A stretch of 64,000 nucleotides of DNA, from assembly GCA_037447655.1 (NCBI GenBank), contig JBBHKE010000975.1, positions 1 to 64,000 of the forward strand. Reading direction: 5' to 3'. Below the pieces are notes generated by a model, which searched no databases, was not told where the DNA came from, and saw nothing but the letters and a program-made list of their open reading frames with translations. Source of the DNA: Zygnema cylindricum (Eukaryota; Streptophyta; Zygnematophyceae; Zygnematales; Zygnemataceae). This document shows, piece by piece, positions 44,470 to 55,675 of the stretch. Within the stretch, counting starts at the first letter, position 1, and each line of letters opens with the position of its first letter. Both the position numbers and the translations under genes were made by a program.

Positions 44470-46895
44470 ATGTCGTTCATCGAGGGCTCGTTTGCTTTTC
44501 CACCAAGAATATTACCATCATCTATTCCAAAAAAAAATGGCACTTCTATCATCCACGGAGTTGGCAACCAATCGCAGGACTCCGGACCTGGGGGAAATTG
44601 TGAGAACCCCATCAACTTAGAAGGTATACATATATTTACTTCGAAGAACTTCTCTTTTTCAGGTTCATTTTCTTCATTTTGTTTTTTTTTCTTTTTTAGT
44701 CATTTTCTTTGATACAAAAAAATCTGACTTCAATAGAGTGAAAGAAAGAAAGAGAGATAAAGGAAAAAGGTTGATTTTCAGAGAGGGAGACGGTAAAATT
44801 CTGATAGAGGATGATTTTTTTGAGCAAGAGAGGGAGAGTGGGTGAACGAAGGTGAGGTAGAGGAAATGGACAGATTTTTATGGGAGGTTTTTTGTCTCCT
44901 TCACTCTCCTTCTTTTCTTCTATTTCTTTTTGTGTGTATATTTTTGAGAGGAGGAGAGGGTGATGGCATTTTTTTTTTATTCCCTCTTTTTATTCCAATT
45001 TTTATTTTATATTCCTCTTACTTGCTCTTCATCACCTTCTTCCTCTTTTTCCTCCTTTTGTTGAATCTTGTTTTCACTTTCTTCTCTGCTCTCTTAACTT
45101 TCTCCTTCCTCCCTTATCCCTTTTTTTATCTTCTTTTAAGAGAGAGGTAGAGGAATAGGCAGGCTTTTAAAGTGTATATTTTTGAGAGGAGGAGAGGGTG
45201 ATGGCAGAATTGTTTTTTATTCCCTCATTTTATTCCTGTTTTTATTTTTCATTTCTCTTCCTTGCTCGTCTTCACCACCTTCCTCTTCTTCCTCCTTTTG
45301 TTGAAATTTTTATTCAATTACTTCTCTTCTCTTTTAACCCTCTCCTTCCTCTCTTATCCCTTTTTTTTCCTTCTTTTAAGAGAGAAGTAGAGGAATAGGC
45401 AGGCTTTTAAAGTGTATATTTTTTAGAGGAGGATAGAGTGATGGCATATTTTTGGAATAAGCCTTTTGAGTAATAGAGGGAGAGTGGGGGAAAGAGGGAG
45501 AGGTAGATGAAATAGGCAGATTTTTAGGGGAGGTTTTTTGTATCTTTCGCACTTTTTTCTTCACCTCATCGTCGTTTATTCCTCCTTCTCATCCTTCTTT
45601 TTCCCATTCTCTTATTCATCATTCTCCTCCATGCTTTTCTTCACCTCTTTCTTCTTCTTCCTCTTTTTTGTTGAAATTTTTTTTCACCTTAATTTTTTAG
45701 AGAGGAAAATTGTATGTTTTTTAAAAGAGATACCTGGAAATGGCAGGTTTTTAAGAAATTGAGGGTGAGGGAAAGGTAAAAGGCAGATTTTGGAGAAACG
45801 AGAAAGAGAACGAGAGTGATAGGATGGCAAAGTTGGAGAGAAAGAAAATAATTTATTTGTTTTTTTAGGGTGATTATTTCCAAAAAAAAAAAATACTAGC
45901 AAATGTAGAAAATTTGGTTTGTGTTTGTTTCCTTTGTAGGTGGAGAAGGTTGGACCCAACAAAGTTCGGACGTAGGGACCGGTAACTTGAAAGAAACATG
46001 TACAACCATAAAACAAAAGGTATCGAATGGAAACAAAGGAGGCAAGAAACGAGGAACCCAAAATACGGATCCAAAAACAACAAGTAACCCGGAGGATAGT
46101 CAAGCGCCGAATAAACGACAAAAAGACAAAAAAACAACAACGAATGCTTCGAATGTTTATGGTCGCTGGAGTGAAAACGAAACTCTAAAGATGATTTCGT
46201 TGAAGGGGGAAGAGCTACTAAAAGAAAAAACAAATGGTTTACAAGCTATTCATCGGACCTCAGAAGAAAAATGGAAATTGATTAGTACACAGCTAGAAGC
46301 GCAAGGAATGATTAAAGATTTTAGACGTTGTTGGCAGAAGTGGGACAATGTACAAAGGGATTATAAGAAAGTTAAAGATTGGCAGATGAAAATCCCGTCC
46401 GGCAATCAAGATTACTGGATGATGTCAACTATAAGTAGGACCGAGAAAAAGTTGCCGTCTTCTTTCGGTGAACGATATTATGCAGCAATGGACGAAGCCG
46501 TGGGTGGGAACCAGAACATTGCACCTACTCATGTGCGTGATACGTACATGGTTAGCCCAGACAAATCTGCCTCACTCCAAGATGACGGGAGTACTAAAAA
46601 AAAAAATATGTTTGGACAATCTGATGAGAATAATACTGGAAAGAGAAGAAATACCAATAAAGCACGTGCATTAGATCTCGAGGCGTTTCAAGAGGCAGCT
46701 GGAGAAATACAAGGGACGTTAAAACAAAATAAAGATACAATTAACAAGTTTGGAGAAATGTTAATGGCGAATTGGGAGAAACAAGAACAACAAAGGGAAA
46801 AAGAGAACGAAGGGAGACAAAAGTTGATTGACGCTATTTGGATGCTTGCCCAAAACAAAAATCGTGAAGGAGGAAACACATCCAATGCAAATTGA
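44470..46895 (+). CDS. Harbinger trihelix/Myb-like DNA-binding protein, 2 exons
   Basis: Accessory protein of PIF/Harbinger elements; in characterised systems it binds the transposase, carries it into the nucleus and helps it find the transposon ends. Exons 44470-44623 and 45940-46895, 1110 nt, 369 aa. The junction restores NLE-G-GEGWTQQ in frame. After a Lys/Asn-rich basic stretch (about 75-120, with KRQKDKK as a likely nuclear signal) comes the trihelix domain, about 126-200: GRWSENETLKMISLKGEEL, TSEEKWKLISTQLEAQG and CWQKWDNVQRDYKKVKDW with the three spaced tryptophans. The last about 75 residues (ALDLEAFQEAAGEIQ... to QNKNREGGN) look like a helical dimerisation tail. It is more like transposon-borne copies than host trihelix factors. 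An in-frame ATG at 44302 would add 56 residues. Confidence 0.8.
44936..45460. repeat. 240-bp tandem repeat in the trihelix gene intron
   Basis: Unit starts at 44936, 45174 and 45414 (GTATATTTTTGAGAGGAGGA), giving periods of 238 and 240 bp: two full copies and a partial third. Each ends AGAGGAATAGGCAGGCTTTT. The intron is otherwise pyrimidine-rich. Confidence 0.85.
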
Positions 46896-47399
46896 TATTA
46901 TAAGGTACGAATTCCTTTCATTCATATCATTGTTTTTAGTTTGCAATGTGTTTTCACGTTATCGTTTTTGACATTAATTTTTTAACTACTTCTATGTTAT
47001 TGAGCTTGTTTGGTGTTCATTTGAAAATGTGTATTAATTTTATTCATTTTCTGTTTTTATTGTTGTTGATGGGGGCAGGCAATTTTCGTCAAGGTCAAGA
47101 CGTTTTTGAAAAAGTTCCAATTTTATTGTGCTTTTAGGGGTCTTTAGGGTTAGTTTAGGGGTATGATATTATGTTTAGTTTTGTCACGAGTTGAGGTATA
47201 CAAATGAACAAGAATTTTTAAAAAATACACAAACCACGCTATGTGGTCAAAATTATTAAAAGACTTGTGTTTTGTATAGAAAATGTAAATTTTGAGAGTG
47301 AAGGACAAAAAGTGCCTTTACCAACGTAATTACTTTGAAAATTGTGTTTACACTGCTATGATTTTTCAATTGGTATTCAATATTGTTCTTGTATACTTC

Positions 47400-48320
47400 T
47401 TTTTCTTGCCGTCTTTCTCTCTCCCTATATAAAACTTGCAAATTTCCTTGCCGACTTTCTCTCTCCCTATGTAAAACTTGCTAAAAACTATCATGTCTCA
47501 CTGCCTCTCTCAAAATTCTGCCCTATCACTCTCCCTCTATTCCAAACATTCCCTCTCCATTTCCCTCTCCTCCCTTCTCTTTTAATTATGCCATCCCTAC
47601 CTCCCTCCCTCATAAATCTGATGTATGTTTCCCTCTACCACTGCCTCTCTCAAAATTCTGCCCTCTCCCTCTCCTCCTGTTCCCTCTCCATTTTCCTCTC
47701 CTCCCCTCACTTTAAATTCTGCCATCCCTACCTCCTTCCCTGAAAAATTTGACCTTTTCCCTCAGCCACTGCCTTATTCAAAATGCAGCCCTCCTACTCT
47801 CCCTCTATCAAAATCATTCTCTCTTCATTTCCCTCTCCTCCCCTCTCTAAAAATTCTGCCATCCCTATATTTTTCCCTCAAAAATCTGACTTATCTCTTC
47901 ATATTCTATATCTATTTCCCTCTCCTCCCCTCCCTTAAAATTCTGCCATCCTTGCATTTTTCTCAAAAATCTGACCTCTTTTTCGCTCTCCCAAAGCCTA
48001 TCTCAAAATTCTGCCCTCTCACTCTCCCTCTATCAAAATCATTCTCTCTCCATTTCCCTCTCCTCCCCTCTTTTTAAATTCTGCCATCCCTATCTCCTTC
48101 CCTCAAAAATCTGACCTATTTTTCCATCTACCACTACATCTCTCAAAATTCTGAGCTCTCTCTTTTATCTCTTTCTATCAAAAAATTCCCTCTCAAACTC
48201 CCTCTCCTCCCCTCTTTTTAAGTATGCCGTCCCTATTTTCCTCCCTCATAAAATCTGATCTTTTACCTTCCCTCTCTCACTCTGACCTCTACCCCTTTCC
48301 TCTCCTCTCTCCAAGACATA
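47400..48320. repeat. CT-rich tandem repeat between convergent Harbinger genes
   Basis: About eight imperfect units of roughly 110 bp, each with CTCAAAATTCTGCCCTCTC, CCATTTCCCTCTCCTCCCCT and AAATTCTGCCATCCCTA blocks ending CAAAAATCTGACCT. The plus strand is almost free of G. It separates the 3' ends of the two transposon genes. ORFs across it are artefacts. Confidence 0.85.
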
Positions 48321-48773
48321 GCCAATGTAATTATGTAAAAACATAACAAAGACATTCAAATACATGCACAAACCATTTATAAAGACAACGCGAATAACAA
48401 AGAGGCTAAAAGAAATTAACCATTCTTACATAAATCATGAGAATGATTCAAAAAAACCGAACGATATCAATTAACAAGTGAAAAATCCCATTGAATCATA
48501 CCAAGTATTAGGTATTCAGCCTTTAAAAGATTTTTAAATCTAATTTCTATTTTTATCCTTTACCACCTATCCTCCCAAAAAAGCCCGATTACTTTCCAAA
48601 ACATTATAAGTCCTAATATTCCAATCCATTTTCAAAACTCTTTCCCTCCCACTCACTCATTTCCACTCTATATTTGATTTTTTAACGCTTGAAAGCTACA
48701 AAACTTTATCAAACTAGATGACGCATCCACATTCTATTTTCACCCCTATCATGTTTTGACCTAGTTGTAAAAA

Positions 48774-50075
48774 TCAACCCTCCATTCGATACACCCCATG
48801 CCTATTGTATAAGTCATCAGCCAAAAAATCGCGTAATTGTCTCCCTTCGACATCATCATACGCGTCATTGTTTTCCCCATCACCTTCTTCTTCCTCATTT
48901 GGTGGCGTCGTAGGTGGGGAAACATCTCTAATGTAAGATGTATCTTCATCAAGTAACAAATTGTGTAAGGTACATACTGCGATTATGGTATTGACTAAAT
49001 TCTCCGTATGCCTGTACATCATTTTTCTGCTTAATACTCCCCACTTTCGCTTCAACACTCCAAACGTCCTCTCGACACACATCCGTCGACTGCTATGAAA
49101 ATAATTAAATGATCTTTCCGGTTCTTGAAGATCCGTCCCTGGATACGGAGTGATCAACCCTTTGCTCAACGGATAGCCCGCGTCCCCTATAATAAATGGT
49201 GGTACCTCTATCCCTGTTACATCAATGGATGGGCCTTTTATTCCTCCTCCAAACATGATCGCATTTCCGATTCCTGAATTTCTAAACACCCTTGAGTCGT
49301 GGACGCTACCCGCCCAGCCCACACATGCATCTATTATACGACAATTCGGAGCTACAACAGCCTGTAATATTGTGCTATAATTTTTTTCTCTATCAAACCA
49401 ATCAGATGGCCTCATGCCATCCACTAAACCAATGCTAATGTGAGTAGCGTCTATAGCACCGCAACAATTAGGGAATTCGAATTTGTAATCCTTAAACGCT
49501 TCTACAAGTTCGTTAAACTTGCTTCCAGTCGGCCATCTAATTAAACGAGGAGTAAGAATTTCCCAAACAGCCTTACAAAATACCGCTTGTTTCCCTAAGA
49601 CTGTTGCTTTACTAACACCGAAGTGGTCGCCAACAGATAAAGCACTATTCCCTGTGGCCAAACGATAAAGCACCATCTCTATTTGTCGCTTCACACTAAG
49701 CTTCCTATTAGGAATGTTAAGAAAAGCTAGCGGTGGATTTGTTTCCATCCGTTCTCCTAACACCTCTACCAAATAATTCACTAGATTACGTGAGAGTCGA
49801 AATATGCTCTTATACCTGTCATCGTCGTAGCTATCGATAAGGTTCATAGAAAAATGTAGACTTCGCGGGAGGATGTAGTACTCCCCAGACAACGTTCTTC
49901 GATTGGCCATCATCCTTCCAAACACATCTGCAAAATTTATGAAAACTTGTGTTCGGAAAATTAAGTTCTCCTGTGCTAAAAACATCATGAATGCTAATAA
50001 ATTCAACCCCTCTTCACTTTGATGATTACTATCATTGAAAGTTAACAAAATGCACAGAATTAAAAACAATTCCAT
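48774..50075 (-). CDS. HARBI1-like PIF/Harbinger DDE transposase
   Basis: Single-exon, intact 433-aa transposase of the DDE_Tnp_4 superfamily, which cuts and rejoins the element at TWA sites. An N-terminal helical region includes a helix-turn-helix-like segment (about 128-165: RQIEMVLYRLATGNSALSVG then HFGVSKATV). Catalytic triad: D209 in GAIDATHI, D298 in IIGDAGYPL, E335 in CVERTFGVLKRKW. GSVHDSRVF (258-264) and LITPYPGT (308-314) are also typical. The acidic C-terminus (EEEEGDGEN) is family-like. The start is the ATG at 50075; the frame stays open upstream to 50111 without another ATG. Its partner is the convergent trihelix gene at 44470. Not a domesticated gene on present evidence, since the TIRs surround it. 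Confidence 0.93.
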   Translation of the reverse strand: MELFLILCILLTFNDSNHQSEEGLNLLAFMMFLAQENLIFRTQVFINFADVFGRMMANRRTLSGEYYILPRSLHFSMNLIDSYDDDRYKSIFRLSRNLVNYLVEVLGERMETNPPLAFLNIPNRKLSVKRQIEMVLYRLATGNSALSVGDHFGVSKATVLGKQAVFCKAVWEILTPRLIRWPTGSKFNELVEAFKDYKFEFPNCCGAIDATHISIGLVDGMRPSDWFDREKNYSTILQAVVAPNCRIIDACVGWAGSVHDSRVFRNSGIGNAIMFGGGIKGPSIDVTGIEVPPFIIGDAGYPLSKGLITPYPGTDLQEPERSFNYFHSSRRMCVERTFGVLKRKWGVLSRKMMYRHTENLVNTIIAVCTLHNLLLDEDTSYIRDVSPPTTPPNEEEEGDGENNDAYDDVEGRQLRDFLADDLYNRHGVYRMEG

Positions 50076-50873
50076 GATCAATCCTTTTTCAAAATCCTTC
50101 CCAATCCACAATATGACCTAATTTAATAAAGTGAGGTTTATTTTTCTAAACGAATAACTTTTTTTTAAAACATGTACAGTGTTGATTGACTTATATAACC
50201 GTTTTAAGTATGGAGTAATGAGCTCCGTCTGTAATGAAATGGAATCTAAAATGGCAGTTTGAAATCAATGTGAGTTATGTCAAAAAATATATTTTTTTAT
50301 GAAAGATTTTTAGTGTTGAGAAAGATGTTGACCGTTTTGTATACTTTAGGGATGACTTGTTGGAAGATGTTTTTAATTAAACAGTATGAACATAATGGTG
50401 CAGTGATTTTCCAGTCAGTGTAAAGGAAGAAGACAATGAATTTGCAGTCAATGTAAAGGAAAATGAGGACAGATGACAGTCAGCAGGGGGAAAGGGATCT
50501 TTGAGGTACATTGACACGGTACACCTGGAAGTACACGCTCGTCGTACGGAATTACGGATTTTCAAAAGAACATGGTCGGTCATAAAATCTTTGACGATTT
50601 TCGAGATTTGATCGTCAACTTACGTGGAGCCACTCAAATCGAAACACGTATACGAAAACTTGTTTACAGACGCTACGCGATGTAACCGAGGCCTCTGTAA
50701 TACAGAAATTTTGTTGTCCGTACTATTACAGAGACCTCCTGATGTAACCATGCCCTTAGTGCCATGACAAATGGAAAACTGAGACATATTGTATGGGCGT
50801 ACGGTCACCTACTTTTGAACTATTCAAAACTCTGAATCGAAGAGGCTACAGTGCACCACTGTACTGTACAGTA

Positions 50874-51080
50874 CACCTTGTATAGCTGTAAGCGTTAATA
50901 ATTTTTCCGCCACTTAAAATATCTTTTTTTCGTACACATTTGTCCGATTTTCAGACTGCCAATCGGAAGCTGATATTTTTCCCAATCAATCTCAACCGTC
51001 AGATCCACAATCCGACATGTGTGAACGGAAAATAATGTTTTTAGCAACGAAAAACATCAACACTAATAGAGATTCACGGT
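50874..51080. mobile_element. TA-type MITE, short form, diverged
   Basis: Left end TACACCTTGTATAGCTG then AAGCGTTAATAATTTTTCC; right end, inverted, ACCGTGAATCTCTATTAGTG. The interior ATCCACAATCCGACATGTG matches the copy at 42846 in inverse. Exact ends uncertain by a few bases. Confidence 0.65.
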
Positions 51081-51596
51081 TTACTGTATACGTAACAAAA
51101 AGTCAGAAATCATGCATTCCCTGACCTTCCCGATAAAGGTCCTGATTCGATCTGAAAATCGAGAAATTCCTGACGACCCGAAAATCCCGATAACTAACTT
51201 GGCTGTCGTATTGGTGAAATGCCCTCCACGTGTTGTACTAAGCAGGTTATTTTTGCTTGTCTTTTACTTGCAGCATAGCGACAACAGTAATGTCGGCTGA
51301 GCGGAAATCTTGCGCATGTGAAAGTTCAAGTGATTATAACAAATATGTGGATAGCTGTCAGGTTTTTGCGGTGCCCAAGTGTACTACAGAACTGTACTGT
51401 ACAGATCGTGATGCCTATTGTTAGCGTATGGCAAGTTGCTTACAGCGCCGCTACAATATCCATACAGAAGCGTTTCAATCAGGGTGTAAATTCTGGCAGT
51501 TGTCACCGACAAATTAAGCCGGTGGATGGACAAAAACCAATTACACAAATTCAAGGAGATAAAGCAATCAGGGAAGGATATTTACTAGCAGCCTTA
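51081..51596. other. Unassigned stretch between MITEs
   Basis: Mostly unique sequence with several GTACTGTACAGTAC-like palindromes. Short ORFs only; no gene recognised. Confidence 0.45.
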
Positions 51597-52531
51597 GGGT
51601 GTGTCCCCATGTGTTCAAGTAAGGGTATTTTCAGTCGTTTTGACAGAAAATGGGACTTGCAACGAGAAAATATTACGCCGTACGAAAAATGGGCAAAAAC
51701 ACAAGTACATTTTGCGTCTTCTTGGAACTTGGATGGTACGGCAATATGGCGTTATTATCATCGCGACCCACTTCCAGCTCATCTTCACACTTGCACTGGA
51801 ATCAAATCGCGACCTGATTTTAATCAAAATACTACCCTATTGACGAATAGAAACCTTGGATTGCAGGTGTCAAACGTTTCGAAAATAATTGCACGAAGGA
51901 AAGTACACGCTATTTTTTTCACTGCTCGTCCGCGCATGCACATAAGAAAATGACAAACATGTACGGAGAAAATTTTGCAGGGGTCTCGTACCTCCATTTT
52001 CCATTATGGGTCCTTTGCAAAATATTACGTCGTCCTCGTCTCCCCCCCTCTTTCTCACTCGACCACTCCTCTTTCCCTCATATTTACACGAGATGCAGCA
52101 ATAATAGTATCAAATGAAAGATATATATATTTTCTTTTTTTTTAATATTTTTGGTCTAAGTTTGATGGCATATCGGATGATAAAAGATAAGAAAACGAAA
52201 TCGGGAAACCATGGCAGAAAATGTACGTACTGATGACGTCACATGGTAGCATAACTTCGCTATGTCACAAAACCCTAAACATCTACAACATCACAAAAAT
52301 CTGGACGTCTACAACCGTCGCCGTTTTTAGGAAGTTTCGTAGTTTCATAGTCGTCTACCTTTCGTTTCGTAGACTGTTGCACATTTTGTAGACGCCTACA
52401 AATGTCACATATTCGAAGTAATGTACGCACAAGTAACGGTTGACATAGGCACACTTTGAAAAGTACACCGTAAAATCTGCGCTAAAATCCAAAGAAACGT
52501 TTCAAAGTTTAAGTTACATGGGGACACGCCC
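51597..52531 (-). mobile_element. PIF/Harbinger-type MITE, copy 3 (inverted)
   Basis: A 935-bp unit with ends GGGTGTGTCCCCATGTG (left) and, inverted, GGGCGTGTCCCCATGTAAC (right), flanked by TTA on both sides (51594-51596, 52532-52534). Its left end has the AAGTAAGGGTATTTTCAGTCG mark that other copies carry on the right, so it lies in reverse orientation. The interior has repeated GTAGACG/CGTCTAC tracts. No transposase. Confidence 0.9.
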
Positions 52532-52735
52532 TTAGGTTGTTTGCCCATGTAGCCGTAACTTAGTGAACAAAGGTTGTGTTGTAGTGAAAATTCTCCAACC
52601 TAAATTTCTAGTGTTTCCAATGTCCGAAACATACGTCGTCACTTTGAGTGGTGACATATGTAGACGCTATGTAACTTCCTTATAATGTAGACGCCATGTT
52701 TTTGTGACGTTGTATGATATTCTGTGGGCTCCTTA

Positions 52736-53775
<1,040 letters not shown>

Positions 53776-53784
53776 ATAGTCCTA

Positions 53785-54065
53785 CAGAATGAGCAGCTCA
53801 AAGAAAGCCTTTAGGATAACCTTGACCCACTATGGTTCATCAAGGAATATTTGCCACCCTGGAAGGCAAAAACTCTGACCAGTCTCACCCATGTGAGAGG
53901 AAGACTCCCTTGAGTCGAACGCAAAAAGGATCTCCAAATTTGCTCCCCTGACCAAGAAGAATCTCCAAATTTGCTCCTCTAAGCAATTAGTTATGGTTGT
54001 TCAAAGACATCGAGTTTATACAAATGGCCTCTGGGAGAGAGGGCTTCTAAAAAACTCTAAGTATA
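53785..54065 (-). mobile_element. LTR fragment, reverse orientation
   Basis: On the minus strand: CATAACTAATTGCTTAGAGG, GACTCAAGGGAGTC, TGGTCAGAGTTTTTGCC and TGAGCTGCTCATT, matching the middle and 3' parts of the solo LTRs at 17730, 18707 and 54529. No TG...CA termini, so truncated. A 23-bp phrase (GGAGCAAATTTGGAGATTCTT type) is duplicated within it. Confidence 0.7.
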
Positions 54066-54528
54066 AACTACCTACTCTCGAATGCTGCTTATTGAACCCT
54101 AAATTACTAAGAGTTATGTACAAAATCAAATAGCCGCCGCCACAAAAATTGTACGCGAGTTGTATAGAACTACTAAAGATGGTATACCTTCCATGCCCGA
54201 CGCTATCGATTTGTCTTGTCCTCTTATGCCGGCCTCTAGCGACCTGCCACAGGTCACTTTGTGGCTATTTTGGCGCAAGCTGCCAAAAGGGCCATTTCGG
54301 GCTGTCTCCGCTCACGCTAGCCATTGGCTCCTAAAATGTTGTCCGTCTGGTTTAGAAAGCGCGGAGAATGTTCTTTGCGGCCGTCGTATTCCGTCGAATA
54401 AATGTCAAATGTCGTTTAATGATTTATAGTCTTGCGAACGGTTTAATAACTTGTAAACCCCCATATTTCTATAGACTATTTTATTACTTAGCGGATACGG
54501 TGGATGACTACTTTTGTACTTTGTAGTG
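54066..54528. other. Unassigned stretch with one ORF
   Basis: A plus-strand frame at 54160-54429 (89 codons) has mixed composition and ends with a stop, but no domain or splice signal identifies it. Probably transposon-derived. Confidence 0.35.
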
Positions 54529-55675
54529 TTGAAATTTAAGTATTTTATAGGTATGTATTAGGATAGAACAGAGCAGGAGCAGTCTGCCTCTAACTCCCTT
54601 CTCCAAGCCCCCACACATGTTGTAGTCACTAAAGGCTTGATAGGGAGCAAGAACCATGGATGCTTAGGCCCTCTAGAGAGACACGGAGTAGTATTGGTAG
54701 ACTTACCAAAATGGTGTTTGACTAACCCAGGATTTGATCTTAGTACCTATCGTCCGCTAACTCTCCTATATCTTTTAGCTTTGTCCTATAGACTAGGACC
54801 TGTGTTGAGATATATAGGGTTTGATTGATATTTAACATTTAATACGTATACTAATTCATTTAACGTAACAAATAAGATTCTCAACACATAGATACAAGTA
54901 GATTTAGTACGAATTAGGATATCGCAAGAAACAAATGTGCTGCATATTTATTTCGACGGCTAGAATTAAAAGTCGGTCATGATCGGACGGCCATGGTGGG
55001 AGCCGATATAATGTAGTGGACGTTTTGGCGTTTTTTGTCACCGCCACTCTGTATGACACGTGGCAACATCTTACAGGTTTGCGGGATCTCAGGAGGACAC
55101 GATAACAAGTCTAGATGTGACAGATGTCACTGTTATGGCCATGTTGTACAATTGCCGTACAAAATTACTCCGGCACATGTACTTTCATTTACGGTAAATT
55201 TGTTTGATTAGTGTCGTACCTCAGTAGTAGAGGGTTTAGAGAGAGGTTTAGGACTTAGAAAAATATTAGGTAGGCACCTCTCTCTGAGAGAGCTTCAGTA
55301 CAAAAGGTTAACTTTGACCTGCTATAATTAACTGCTCAGGGGAGAAAATTCAGTGATTATTTTTTGATGCGGACTCACATGAGTCCAAGCTACATAAGGG
55401 TGTAGTCGGTCATAGATTTTGCTTGCCAGGGTGGCTGCATTTGTAAGGGAAAGTCAAAGTGGGAGGAATGTGTCCAAATACTCATATTCTAACTTTGCAC
55501 TCTGTTGAGGAACTGAGCACACAGATTGTGTTCTTTCACAAGGGTGAAGCTCTATTGGGGTTATGAGAGTCAAGTGTGAGTCATTTGGGTTTGTATCAAC
55601 TTGGAGTCGACACTATCTAGATATGCTTCTTTGGATCTGCGATTTCTGTAGGGGAATGGAGCTCACATAATTTCA
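54529..55675 (+). mobile_element. Solo LTR, subfamily 1, second copy
   Basis: A 1147-bp unit from TGTTGAAATTTAAGTATTTT to AATTTCA. Flanks TGTAG (54524-54528) and CGTAG (55676-55680) agree at 4 of 5 bases. Shares AAGCCCCCACAC, TCAGGGGAG and GGGTGTAGTCGGTCA with the LTR at 18707. Confidence 0.85.

Larger units (their letters stand above)
43684..50755. mobile_element. Putative autonomous PIF/Harbinger transposon, 7.07 kb
   Basis: Bounded by a perfect 17-bp inverted repeat GGGCATGGTTACATCAG (43684-43700 and 50739-50755). It encloses the two proteins that autonomous Harbinger elements carry: a trihelix/Myb-like protein (44470-46895, plus) and a HARBI1-type DDE transposase (48774-50075, minus), in convergent order. 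Both frames are intact. The 3-bp flanks are TAA on the left and TTA on the right; each fits TWA but they do not match as direct repeats, so one has mutated or an end comes from another insertion. The TIR resembles those of the Harbinger MITEs nearby (GGGYR...CATGT), but is not the same. Confidence 0.8.

Noticed and set aside
45684-46233. Minus-strand ORFs of 119-145 codons
   Set aside because: Antisense of the trihelix gene exon 2 and its pyrimidine-rich intron.
47342-48077. Two overlapping 133- and 150-codon ORFs rich in Ser, Pro, Leu, Phe
   Set aside because: They run through the CT-rich tandem repeat; open frames follow from lack of G on the plus strand.
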